From: an uncultured Granulosicoccus sp.
GTDB taxonomy: Bacteria > Pseudomonadota > Gammaproteobacteria > Granulosicoccales > Granulosicoccaceae
DNA: 25,823 nt
Direction of reading: 5' to 3'
Assembly: GCA_937924505.1 (NCBI GenBank)
Contig: CALDSR010000059.1
Span: 1-25,823, forward strand
Below the pieces are notes generated by a model. It was not told the origin of the DNA, searched no databases, and saw only the letters and a list, made by a program, of their open reading frames with translations. The position numbers were made by a program, and so were the translations under genes. Below are positions 1-7,794 of this stretch, piece by piece; position 1 is the stretch's first letter, and every line of letters starts with the position of its first letter.

Positions 1-179
1 GAATCGGCCGCTGAGGGGATGGTTTCTGATCTCGCCGCATTGAATCGAAAGCCATCACCGGCTACTGGGTCTTTTTCCGCAGTGGAGGACGATGCCGCAA
101 CAGACGATGAACCTAGATAGGACAGGCCCGATACATTGTCCGCTTCAAGGTCCTTGATTGCTTGTTCAATAGTTTTCAT
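1..179 (-). CDS. Probable EPS tyrosine autokinase, N-terminal fragment (gene runs off the left edge)
   Basis: Only the first 59 codons are visible. The ATG overlaps the stop of the upstream chain-length gene as ATGA, which suggests translational coupling. The protein begins MKTIEQAIKDLEADN and continues into a low-complexity Ser/Ala-rich linker. That opening resembles the start of XrtA-associated CpsD/CapB-type bacterial tyrosine kinases (MS-IEKALxxLE pattern). These kinases pair with the Wzz-like membrane partner and control EPS chain length by autophosphorylation. No Walker motif is within the window, so the call rests on gene order and the N-terminal pattern. The alternative is another small cytoplasmic protein following the chain-length gene. 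Confidence 0.6.
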   Translation of the reverse strand, partial: MKTIEQAIKDLEADNVSGLSYLGSSSVAASSSTAEKDPVAGDGFRFNAARSETIPSAAD

Positions 180-1822
180 GATGTACCTCCGGCTTCCAGC
201 ATCAACGAAGATTCCAATGCGGATGTTTTAATGACGTCAACAGTGGGAACCTGATATACAGCTTCCTTGGTTGCCTTTTTTTCCGAAGGCAATAAATGTT
301 CAAGCTCAATACCTCGCAATTGAAGCAGAACCAGAAGTGCTGTCAGCCCCAAGAGACCGACAGTGCCGGCACCAAACACCACACGTCCAGCTTTTTTCCT
401 GCTTGCCTCATCAGGAGAGTCCACGTACGACACGGTACCGAGAACGGGCAGGTTCAAGGAGCTCGACAAAGATCTTTGCGTGAAGAATACAGGCTTGATA
501 ACCGCAAACAGCAAAACCATTCCGATCGAAGCGGCAATGCTGAACAGACCAACCAGGATTGTCATGATCATCTTGTTGGGAACCGTGGGACGCGATTTCA
601 CAAACGGAGGATCGGTCAAGCGAATTTTGAAATCCCCGGTGTTTTCATCAACTGCTTCAGTCAGACGGGCCGCTTCTCGTCTCGCCAGTAGCTCGTCATG
701 GTTCGCTTTAATCGTTGAATATTCGCGATCTAGCTGCGCCAGTTCTGCCTCAACTTGCGGAATGCTGTCAACAGTTTCGCGCAATTCCGCCACTTGTTTA
801 TCGTAGTTACTCACGCGCGCGCTCATTTCGGCCGCAGTCGCTTCAGACTCAGCCAACAACGTCCTGAGTTTTTGATAAACGACGCTCGATTGCAAATCGG
901 TGATCTGGCGTCCGCTGGCAATCGCTTCACGTTTTTGCGCTTTAAGTTCAGCGATCGACTCACGCAGCAAGGCTACTTGTGGGTGACGATCAGTAAACCG
1001 AAGCAGTAATTGATCAAGCTTGTCCTGAGCGGCCTGAATTCGCAAGTCGATAGGTGAAGATCCACCCGAACCACCTTCAATGCTGGCCGTCTCACTGCGC
1101 AACTGGGCGCGTAACGAATTACGTCTGTTCACGGCTTCTTCGAACAGTAGTCTTGCCTCGTTTCTGTCTTTGAGCGTGCCCTGCAGTCGCTGATAGAATC
1201 CACCGGATTCTTCTCCCGGCATCGATCCGGCGTTTTTTCGCTTGAAACTCGACAAGCGGTTTTCCGACTCTTCAAGTCTCGCTTCATATTCGGCGATACG
1301 ACGGTCGAAGAAGGCGATAGACGAGCTGTTGTCTTCGCGCTCTTCACCCAGCGTACTGTCGATAAATATCTGCACCAGATTTTCAACGACTTCCTTGGCC
1401 GTGTCTCTGTCCGTGTGACTGTAGGAAATCCCGTACAGCGAGCTCGCACCACTGGTGTCGAATAACGCAATTCGTTTCTGCAGGCGATTGATCATGTGCT
1501 CTCGGTGACCTGGCTCCTCGATTTCATCCTTGAGCGCTGTAGAGTCGATCAGCTTTTCCAGATTCGGGCGGTTCATGATGGCCCGACTCATCAAGGAAAT
1601 CTGATTCTTAACATCCGGTTGTACGGCAAGATCTTTCAGCAAAGGCGCCAACACCTGGTTAGTGTCGATATACATCTTCGCACTCGCGTCATAGCGATGC
1701 TCCAGGCTTGCGACAAGCAACCACCCCAAGAGGCACAGGCCCCAGGCTGACGCAAGCGCCGTCCAGCGAAATCGCCAGAGGCTCCACGATATATGTACAG
1801 CTTTATCTATAAGAATTTGCAT
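176..1822 (-). CDS. Wzz-type polysaccharide chain-length determinant (XrtA/PEP-CTERM locus type)
   Basis: The 548-residue inner-membrane protein would regulate EPS chain length together with the downstream kinase. A first transmembrane segment lies at about residues 20-38. A Wzz-like periplasmic region follows, starting with a YDASAKMYIDTNQVLAPLL stretch. Long Glu/Arg/Leu-rich coiled coil covers roughly 165-370, and a Pro-containing segment (KSRPTVPNK) precedes a second membrane helix at about 418-442. A third hydrophobic stretch at about 480-502 precedes a short tail. The length and the pre-helix proline motif fit the XrtA-associated chain-length family (TIGR03007-like). It starts at ATG 1822, 41 bp after the export lipoprotein gene, and its stop overlaps the kinase start by 4 bp, so the set is probably one operon. 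Confidence 0.88.
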   Translation of the reverse strand: MQILIDKAVHISWSLWRFRWTALASAWGLCLLGWLLVASLEHRYDASAKMYIDTNQVLAPLLKDLAVQPDVKNQISLMSRAIMNRPNLEKLIDSTALKDEIEEPGHREHMINRLQKRIALFDTSGASSLYGISYSHTDRDTAKEVVENLVQIFIDSTLGEEREDNSSSIAFFDRRIAEYEARLEESENRLSSFKRKNAGSMPGEESGGFYQRLQGTLKDRNEARLLFEEAVNRRNSLRAQLRSETASIEGGSGGSSPIDLRIQAAQDKLDQLLLRFTDRHPQVALLRESIAELKAQKREAIASGRQITDLQSSVVYQKLRTLLAESEATAAEMSARVSNYDKQVAELRETVDSIPQVEAELAQLDREYSTIKANHDELLARREAARLTEAVDENTGDFKIRLTDPPFVKSRPTVPNKMIMTILVGLFSIAASIGMVLLFAVIKPVFFTQRSLSSSLNLPVLGTVSYVDSPDEASRKKAGRVVFGAGTVGLLGLTALLVLLQLRGIELEHLLPSEKKATKEAVYQVPTVDVIKTSALESSLMLEAGGTS

Positions 1823-1863
1823 GATTTAGTCCGTTGTGTGCTTTTTTCAAGCCTTCTTGTGAC

Positions 1864-2472
1864 CTAGAACCAGGATTCAGGAATGATTAAAATGTCACCG
1901 GGTACAAGCTTCACGTTTGCGCTGATGTCACCCTTCTTGAGCAGATCATGCAAACGCACTTTGTAACTGACGTCCTTTCCTTTGGCCTTACGAACGAGTT
2001 TCGACTTGTTGCCGCTGGCAAACTTGTCAAGCCCACCAACTTCAACCATCAGGTCAAGTAAGGTCATGCCATTTTTGTATTGCACGATCTTGGGCTTCGC
2101 GCCACCGCCAACAACCTTGATGTGTTGATCCGGACTACCGACAAAACTGCTCACCGAGACAGTAACCGTAGGTTGCTTGACGAATTCGTCGTAAACACCT
2201 TCAATTTCACGAGCAAGTTCAGTCGGCGTTTTACCACTCGCAGCGATATCCTCAGCAAGGCGCGTCGTGATTTTACCGTCCGGACGTACTGGCAAAGTCA
2301 CACTCAGATCCGGATACCCCCAGACGAAAATTGACAAATTGTCGCCAGGGCCAATCACATATTCGTAACTGTCAGCTACCTGTTCTTCTTCTTCAGTGAA
2401 AGGAACCGAGTTACTGGCGCAGCCAGCGATGCCTGTAAAAGCGAAACACAACAACAGAGTTTTGAGATTCAT
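1864..2472 (-). CDS. Wza-like polysaccharide export lipoprotein (short XrtA-type)
   Basis: The 202-residue protein has a lipoprotein signal peptide (MNLKTLLLCFAFTGIAGC) with a lipobox ending at Cys18. A Poly_export/SLBB region follows, with YVIGPGDNLSIFVWGYPDLS and later LVPGDILIIPESWF at the very end. It would act in the outer membrane or periplasm as part of the EPS export channel. It is much shorter than E. coli Wza (about 380 residues) and lacks the C-terminal amphipathic helix that forms the Wza pore. That is typical of the XrtA-associated export family (TIGR03027-like), whose loci usually encode a separate barrel. I chose ATG 2472 because it gives a canonical signal peptide. An in-frame GTG at 2484 is possible. 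Confidence 0.88.
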   Translation of the reverse strand: MNLKTLLLCFAFTGIAGCASNSVPFTEEEEQVADSYEYVIGPGDNLSIFVWGYPDLSVTLPVRPDGKITTRLAEDIAASGKTPTELAREIEGVYDEFVKQPTVTVSVSSFVGSPDQHIKVVGGGAKPKIVQYKNGMTLLDLMVEVGGLDKFASGNKSKLVRKAKGKDVSYKVRLHDLLKKGDISANVKLVPGDILIIPESWF

Positions 2473-2518
2473 TGGGAATTGCACGTGTGAATGAGCCCTT
2501 TATTGATTATTAAATGAC

Positions 2519-3385
2519 TCAATGAGTCAGTCCGTCAGCTTCAAGCATGCTCGCGCGGTACTTGGCCGACAATAAACCTTCCCCGATGAGGTCACCCAGT
2601 ACATGGTCAACATCATTGGATGAAATTTTTTCCCACTTCTTCACCATGCCGCTCAGCAAAATGCGGCTGCCAATCAGATTGATCCAGCGCGGATAGCCCA
2701 TGCTTGCTTCATGAATCTGTTTGTAAACCGACTCATCAATAGAGGGCGATCCGTTGTACCCACAATGAATCAAACGCGATAGAACGTATTCCTTTGTCTC
2801 TTCCATATTAAGAGGTCGCAGCGTGGTTGAAGCTATAACGCGTTGATGGAACTGCACCAGATCAGGGTGATTCAGCTTATCGAGCAATTCAGGTTGACCA
2901 ATTAGACAAACCTGCACCAGAGCCGTATCGTTCCAGACCAGATTGGTTAGGCGGCGAATCTCCTCAAGAGTTTCAAGTGACAGTGCCTGGGCTTCATCAA
3001 AGACGATGACCGAACGTCCACCCACCTTGCGGACTCGGATCAGGAATTCCTGCAACGCGCCTATGGATTCGGCCGCAGTCTTGCCGCGGATGTCGATACG
3101 AAAGCAGCGGGCAACGGTTTCAAGGATGTCATCAAGATCGGGTCCGTAGCAACCAACATGTGCCTGCGCGACTTTTGAACCACGCAGAGAATTAACCATA
3201 TGCCGGATCAGCGTCGATTTACCAGTACCTGGGTCACCGGTGACAACAACAGTGCCTTCGCCGCGATGGATAGCGTAACGAACATACGACACCGCCTTGT
3301 TGAAAGACGCATGTTCAAAGCACCCTTTCGCACTGGGACTCAGCTTGAAGGGATCTTCATGCAATCCGTAATATTTCTCGTACAT
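2519..3385 (-). CDS. XrtA-associated AAA ATPase (ExeA/GspA-like)
   Basis: The 288-residue protein has a Walker A motif GDPGTGKST (about 50-58) and a Walker B motif SVIVFDEAQAL (about 125-135). The N-terminus MYEKYYGLHEDPFKLSPSAK is typical of ExeA-like ATPases, and specifically of the ATPase in exosortase-A EPS loci (TIGR03015-like). Its biochemical role is not established; an accessory function in EPS export or regulation is inferred from conserved gene order. The family N-terminus favours ATG 3385, although an in-frame GTG at 3400 would add five residues. It lies 46 bp upstream of the export lipoprotein gene. A 210-bp gap with a hairpin separates it from the deacetylase gene. Confidence 0.87.
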   Translation of the reverse strand: MYEKYYGLHEDPFKLSPSAKGCFEHASFNKAVSYVRYAIHRGEGTVVVTGDPGTGKSTLIRHMVNSLRGSKVAQAHVGCYGPDLDDILETVARCFRIDIRGKTAAESIGALQEFLIRVRKVGGRSVIVFDEAQALSLETLEEIRRLTNLVWNDTALVQVCLIGQPELLDKLNHPDLVQFHQRVIASTTLRPLNMEETKEYVLSRLIHCGYNGSPSIDESVYKQIHEASMGYPRWINLIGSRILLSGMVKKWEKISSNDVDHVLGDLIGEGLLSAKYRASMLEADGLTH

Positions 3386-3543
3386 ATTCCTGTGTCTCAC
3401 CCTGCCTGCCTTTAATGGCAGATCTTCTAATATTGATGTTTCGTTCCTGAAACGATTTTATTCGCCGACTCACATCCCCATAACTTTATCAGACAACACC
3501 CTTAGCGACGGCTAATTGGATTCGGATATTTCACCTTTGTTGA

Positions 3544-3561
3544 CCCCATTACGAAATGGGG
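3544..3561. promoter_or_regulatory. Perfect 7-bp hairpin between the deacetylase and ATPase genes
   Basis: CCCCATT (3544-3550) and AATGGGG (3555-3561) are perfect reverse complements around the loop ACGA. The element starts 35 bp downstream of the deacetylase stop on the minus strand. No T-run follows it in either direction, so it is not a textbook intrinsic terminator. It may be a processing or attenuation hairpin, or chance. The rest of the 3386-3595 gap shows a shorter TCGTT/AACGA repeat at 3441-3455 and no convincing promoter. Confidence 0.35.
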
Positions 3562-3595
3562 AAATTTGCTACCGGAAATGTCGGGTTTTGGGAAT

Positions 3596-4510
3596 TCAGT
3601 TCACTTTCGACTGTATGTTTTCTACCACAAACGTCTCATCCATCCGCTGCCAGCGGAAATCATTCAGCAATTGTCGCATCCGACCCTCGGTTTTTCCAAG
3701 GTTCTGGTAGTGGCGAAAGGCTGTTTTGCGGTCCAGTCCCGATTGTCGAGGCTGATCCGGGTCAAATTCCCATGGATGAATATAAAAGATACCTGGGCGT
3801 TCGTCGACCGTATTGATACGCTTGAAGGCGCGACTGAAAAGCCAATAGGGATACAGACGAAACCAGCCACCACCACCGCAAGGCCAGTTTTTTCTGCCCA
3901 TCGCAACCGTGGATATAGGTATTTCAAGGAGCTGCGATGCACCGCGACGGTGCGCAAATCGAGGAGCATCCGGAATGCCATAGAGATCATGATTGATCGG
4001 CGCTACGCTCGAGCTGTAGAGATGCCCTGTCTCGGCAAGGATGTCATGCGCCCAGTCATTGTGGCGATCTATCGAATAACTTGGCGCCCTGTAGCCCTTG
4101 ACAACCTGACCCGACAGATCCTCAAGGACCTTTTTTGTACGTCGTACATCATCGCGAAATTGTTCGGGCTCCATGAAGGTGAGCCTCGTATGTTCCCATC
4201 CATGGCTGGCAAGCTCATGGCCTTGATCACAAATTCGCTTGATCATTTGAGGAAATCTTGTCGCCACCCAGCCCAGGGTAAAGAAGGTGCCTTTGACACC
4301 GGCTTCATCAAACATCGCCAGGATCAGGTCAGTGCGTGATTCCACCCGCGACGGAAAGGTATCCCAGTCACTGCGCGCTATAAAGGGATCAAATGCGGAG
4401 ACCTGAAAGTAATCCTCAACATCGACAGTGAGGGCGTTCGCAATCCTGTCATCGGTGGGCGCTTCGAGAGCGTCGGAAAAGCTCTCGTTTTGTGGGTTTT
4501 GTGGGTTCAA
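3596..4510 (-). CDS. Polysaccharide deacetylase, XrtA-associated (NodB fold with DUF3473-like C-terminus)
   Basis: The 304-residue protein carries the NodB-homology motifs TVDVEDYF (about 28-35, metal-binding Asp), ELASHGWEHTR (about 99-109, the SHxxxH metal site) and GYRAPSYSI (139-147). The C-terminal part (IFYIHPWEFDPDQP, then H-Y-NLGKTEGR) matches the XrtA-locus deacetylase family (TIGR03006-like). It probably removes N- or O-acetyl groups from EPS sugars. No signal peptide is visible, which is usual for this family. The only usable start is TTG 4510, directly preceded by an in-frame TAG, and the Shine-Dalgarno signal is poor. The first codons lie in a 9-bp tandem repeat encoding NPQNPQN. 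It opens the minus-strand export block and is divergent from the amidotransferase gene. Confidence 0.88.
   Translation of the reverse strand: MNPQNPQNESFSDALEAPTDDRIANALTVDVEDYFQVSAFDPFIARSDWDTFPSRVESRTDLILAMFDEAGVKGTFFTLGWVATRFPQMIKRICDQGHELASHGWEHTRLTFMEPEQFRDDVRRTKKVLEDLSGQVVKGYRAPSYSIDRHNDWAHDILAETGHLYSSSVAPINHDLYGIPDAPRFAHRRGASQLLEIPISTVAMGRKNWPCGGGGWFRLYPYWLFSRAFKRINTVDERPGIFYIHPWEFDPDQPRQSGLDRKTAFRHYQNLGKTEGRMRQLLNDFRWQRMDETFVVENIQSKVN
4487..4507. repeat. Tandem 9-bp repeat at the deacetylase N-terminus
   Basis: The plus strand reads GTTTTGTGG twice in tandem (4487-4495 and 4496-4504), followed by a partial third unit GTT. It lies immediately after the TTG start of the deacetylase and encodes N-P-Q N-P-Q N. 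Because the unit is 9 bp, gain or loss of copies would keep the reading frame. Confidence 0.8.
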
Positions 4511-4521
4511 CTAGCTGTTAC

Positions 4522-4537
4522 CGGCATTGCCGTTGCA
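4522..4537 (+). promoter_or_regulatory. Candidate sigma-54 (-24/-12) promoter upstream of the amidotransferase gene
   Basis: The sequence CGGCATTGCCGTTGCA keeps the GG-N10-GC spacing (GG at 4523-4524, GC at 4535-4536) and matches CGGCA...TTGCA against the consensus TGGCAC-N5-TTGCA. XrtA-type EPS loci are often associated with the PrsK/PrsR sigma-54-dependent regulatory pair, which makes this plausible. The predicted start site near 4548 would leave a leader of about 190 nt before the ATG at 4739. The leader contains an inverted repeat GAGGGG/CCCCTC (4600-4623). Chance occurrence is possible. Confidence 0.33.
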
Positions 4538-4738
4538 GGCATTAAAGCAAAACATTTTCATAAAGATCACGGAAAAACAGCGGCTCAAATCGACACAACG
4601 AGGGGGACAAGGACTTTCCCCTCATTAGATCCGCTGGAATATAACCTACATTAACAATGGCTGTCATGAACGATGCTACGATCTGCTCCGATTTACGAAT
4701 TTCGGTCCACTCAGTAATATAAGCGAAGGAATTAGTTG

Positions 4739-6631
4739 ATGTGTGGTATTGCAGGATTCACCCGGTTCCGTCGCGCACTGACTGATGATGATACCCGCCT
4801 GCGGGAGATGGGCGACAGCATCGCTCACCGTGGACCTGACGCCCATGGTGAATATCTTGACGAGGCGGTTGCCCTGGCACACCGTCGTCTGGCCATCCTC
4901 GACCTGTCTGAGACCGGCAAGCAACCGATGCATTCGCCCTGCGGGCGCTATGTGATGGTCTACAACGGGGAAATTTACAATTACCTCGAACTACGCAAGG
5001 ATCTCGAAAAGGACGGCCATCGTTTTACCGGGCAGTCAGATTCTGAAGTCGTGCTTGCGATGTACGGCGTCCACGGGCAGCGCTGCGTTGATTTTCTCAA
5101 CGGCATGTTCGCCATCGCCATCTGGGATACAAGAGAAAAAACGCTCTTCCTGTCTCGCGACCGCCTCGGCAAAAAACCCTTGTATTACTACCGCCATGAT
5201 GATCGCTTCGTTTTCGGCTCGGAAATCAAGGCGATTCTGCAGGCTGGCGATATTGATCGGACCGTCAGGGATGCGTCAGTAAAAGACTTCTTTACCTTCC
5301 AGTATGTCCCAGACCCGCACAGTATCTTCACGCATATCCATAAACTCCCACCCGCCCACTCGATGCTGGTCAGCGAACACGACTGCCAGCAGGAGCAATA
5401 TTGGGATGTTTCGTTCAAAGGAGTTTCCCGGCAATCGGAAGCTGAAATCGGTGAGCAACTGCTGGACATCGTTGATGATGCGACGCGCCTGCGTATGGTC
5501 AGCGATGTGCCCCTGGGTGCCTTTTTAAGCGGCGGGGTAGACTCAAGCGCGGTCGTTGCCTTGATGAGCCGTCATTCTTCGACACCAGTCACCACCTGTG
5601 CGATCGGTTTTGACAGCAAGGAATTTGACGAAGTGGCGCAGGCTCGACAGGTCGCGGAACAGTTTGGCTGCAACCATCACGAATTTACCGTCAAGAACAA
5701 TGTCGAAGAGAACCTTATCGATATCGCCGGCTATTTCGACGAACCCTTTTCCGACCCGTCATTCGTCCCAACCTACTTTGTGTCAAAGCTGGCCCGCTCT
5801 GAAGTCACCGTCGCGCTGGCAGGCGATGGTGGCGACGAGAATTTTGCAGGTTATTCAAAATATCGGGTAGATCGCACGGAAAATCGCTTGCGCGAAAATA
5901 CGCCTGATTTATTGATTCGTCATTGCCTGCCGCAACTGGCCAGCATGAGCAGGATGCTCGGGGGTTCACACGCCAAGCGAGCCAATACCTTGCTCAATAG
6001 TCTGATGATGGATGCCGCAGCCGGGTTTCACAGTACCAATTCCTTTTTCAATCAAACCCTCTGGCAATCGGCGATAACCCCAAACTTTGCCAGTGCCACC
6101 GGCGACCACGACCCGGGAGACATTACGCGGCACTTTTATAACAAGGCTGACACCGATGATCACTTGAGTCGCATCCTCTACACCGACATAAAGACATATC
6201 TGCCTGGCGATATCCTCGTCAAGGTGGATCGCATGAGTATGGCGAATTCACTGGAAACTCGAGCGCCCTTACTCGACTATCGCGTCGTCGAATATGCGGC
6301 CACCATTCCCTCACGGCTTAAACTCAGCAAAACCGAGACCAAGCATATTTTCAAGAAAAGCCTTGAATCACTGCTGACAGAGGACATTTTGTATCGCAAG
6401 AAGATGGGCTTTTCCGTACCGTTGGCAAGCTGGTTACGTCAGGAAATCAAAGCGATTGCCGAGAACTATCTTTTCGCGAGTAACGCCGGCATCAGCCGGT
6501 ACTTTCAAATGAACGTGATTCGCGACTTGTGGGACAAGCACCAAGGTGGCAAACACGACTATTCTCAAGAATTATGGAGCCTTCTTGTGTTCGAGCTGTG
6601 GTGGCAACGTTATATCGAACAGAGTGCCTGA
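4739..6631 (+). CDS. Asparagine synthetase-like glutamine amidotransferase, XrtA EPS type
   Basis: The 630-residue protein has an N-terminal class II glutaminase domain. Cys2 (MCGIAG) becomes the nucleophile after Met removal, which decides the start at ATG 4739 over the in-frame TTG at 4736; AAGGA is placed well upstream. Other glutaminase motifs are IAHRGPDAHGEY (28-39), YNGEIYN (75-81) and SDSEV (100-104). The synthetase domain has the ATP-pyrophosphatase loop FLSGGVDSS (262-270) and ALAGDGGDE. Length and context match the exosortase-A-associated amidotransferase 1 family (TIGR03108-like), which probably amidates a uronic-acid-type EPS sugar rather than making free asparagine; that substrate is inferred. 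The next gene starts one base after its stop. Confidence 0.9.
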   Translation: MCGIAGFTRFRRALTDDDTRLREMGDSIAHRGPDAHGEYLDEAVALAHRRLAILDLSETGKQPMHSPCGRYVMVYNGEIYNYLELRKDLEKDGHRFTGQSDSEVVLAMYGVHGQRCVDFLNGMFAIAIWDTREKTLFLSRDRLGKKPLYYYRHDDRFVFGSEIKAILQAGDIDRTVRDASVKDFFTFQYVPDPHSIFTHIHKLPPAHSMLVSEHDCQQEQYWDVSFKGVSRQSEAEIGEQLLDIVDDATRLRMVSDVPLGAFLSGGVDSSAVVALMSRHSSTPVTTCAIGFDSKEFDEVAQARQVAEQFGCNHHEFTVKNNVEENLIDIAGYFDEPFSDPSFVPTYFVSKLARSEVTVALAGDGGDENFAGYSKYRVDRTENRLRENTPDLLIRHCLPQLASMSRMLGGSHAKRANTLLNSLMMDAAAGFHSTNSFFNQTLWQSAITPNFASATGDHDPGDITRHFYNKADTDDHLSRILYTDIKTYLPGDILVKVDRMSMANSLETRAPLLDYRVVEYAATIPSRLKLSKTETKHIFKKSLESLLTEDILYRKKMGFSVPLASWLRQEIKAIAENYLFASNAGISRYFQMNVIRDLWDKHQGGKHDYSQELWSLLVFELWWQRYIEQSA

Positions 6632-6632
6632 G

Positions 6633-7739
6633 ATGCGTATTCTGCACGTCACGCACGACATGAACATTGGTGGCACGGAACAGGTCATCAAACAGATCGT
6701 AATGGGTGTCGACGACACTCGCTTCGCGAGCGATATTGTTTGTCTGGACAATACCGTCGGTGACGTTGCCAAAAGCATCGACCCATCCCGAGTAACACTG
6801 CACAAACTGGCGCGCCGCCCGGGATTCGATACCGCGCTCATCCGAGAACTGCGCGCACTGATAAAACGTGAAGCAATCGATATTGTGCACTGCCACCAAT
6901 ACACGCCGTACGTCTACGGGGTTCTGGCTGGGCTGTTCTCCGGTACGCCAGTCATTTTTACCGAACATGGGCGTTTCTATCCTGATCGCTACTCATGGAA
7001 ACGTCGCCTCGTGAATCCCGTGCTCGGGTTCGCCACTCGCGCTTTTGTGTCCATCTCAGCCGCCACACGCGATGCTCTGATCGACTATGAGTGGTTTCCT
7101 GCGCGACGTATCTCCGTTATTTACAACGGTATTCACGGGGTCAATCCCGACATGGAAGCCGTAAAGCAAGCACGCCTGGACGCCTCTCTGGACCCCGATC
7201 ACTACGTTTTCGGTACGGTATCGCGCCTCGATACGATCAAAAATCAGACTTTGCTGATCCATGCCTTTGCCAAGGTCCACACAAAATATCCGCAAACACG
7301 ACTGTTGCTGGTCGGCGATGGCCCTGAGCGCGACACGCTCGAGTCGCTCTCAGCAAGCCTCAAGCTCGACAAGGCGATCGTCTTTACCGGCTTTCGCAGC
7401 GACCCTGAGCCCTGGTTTGGCGTCATCAACGCGTTTGTGCTGTGTTCTCTGTCCGAGGGCACCTCGATGACGCTGCTCGAGGCTCAGTCGGCAAGATTGC
7501 CCTGTATCGTCACCGCTGTCGGCGGCAATACCGAAATAATCTCTGATAACCAGAATGGCCTGGTGGTTGCATCAGGCAATGTAGAGGCCTTGTCCGATGC
7601 CATGCTCCGATTAGTCGAGGATCCGGAGCTCGCAGCGCGTTTGTCGGATGCAGGCTTTGATGTCTTTTCCACACGATTCCAACGGCAGAAAATGATAGAC
7701 GCATACGAAGAACTTTACGAGTCGGCCTACGCCAGATGA
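6633..7739 (+). CDS. GT4-family glycosyltransferase (EPS)
   Basis: The 368-residue protein opens with MRILHVTHDMNIGGTEQVIK, the usual GT4 acceptor-domain start (ILHV...GGxE). It has DIVHCHQYTPY mid-domain and the C-terminal GT-B nucleotide-sugar motif E-x7-E (EGTSMTLLE). It should add a sugar to the lipid-linked EPS repeat unit at the cytoplasmic face. Context suggests the XrtA-associated 'stp2'-like group, but donor and acceptor are unknown. The ATG at 6633 is one base after the amidotransferase stop, giving tight coupling. A longer reading frame overlaps the upstream gene, but its first 29 residues do not look like a GT N-terminus. Confidence 0.88.
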   Translation: MRILHVTHDMNIGGTEQVIKQIVMGVDDTRFASDIVCLDNTVGDVAKSIDPSRVTLHKLARRPGFDTALIRELRALIKREAIDIVHCHQYTPYVYGVLAGLFSGTPVIFTEHGRFYPDRYSWKRRLVNPVLGFATRAFVSISAATRDALIDYEWFPARRISVIYNGIHGVNPDMEAVKQARLDASLDPDHYVFGTVSRLDTIKNQTLLIHAFAKVHTKYPQTRLLLVGDGPERDTLESLSASLKLDKAIVFTGFRSDPEPWFGVINAFVLCSLSEGTSMTLLEAQSARLPCIVTAVGGNTEIISDNQNGLVVASGNVEALSDAMLRLVEDPELAARLSDAGFDVFSTRFQRQKMIDAYEELYESAYAR

Positions 7740-7794
7740 TCACCTGCCTGCCTCATCAACTAACTGATCCGCGCTGAGCTGATTCCGATTTCAC

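Noticed and set aside
3441..3455. TCGTT/AACGA repeat upstream of the ATPase gene as an operator or promoter element
   Set aside because: The stem is only 5 bp with no aligned -35/-10 boxes. It is expected by chance in a gap of this size.
3566..4339. Long plus-strand open frame (257 codons) antisense to the deacetylase gene
   Set aside because: It lies opposite a gene with clear NodB motifs. Its translation shows no recognisable domain and has the composition of a shadow frame.
4714..4719. TAATAT as a -10 box for the amidotransferase gene
   Set aside because: The spacing to TTTACG looks good, but the transcript would start inside the Shine-Dalgarno sequence of the gene, leaving no usable leader.
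6546..6632. Upstream extension of the GT4 gene into the amidotransferase gene
   Set aside because: The 29 added residues do not match the family, and the ATG at 6633 directly precedes the conserved RILHVTHD motif.
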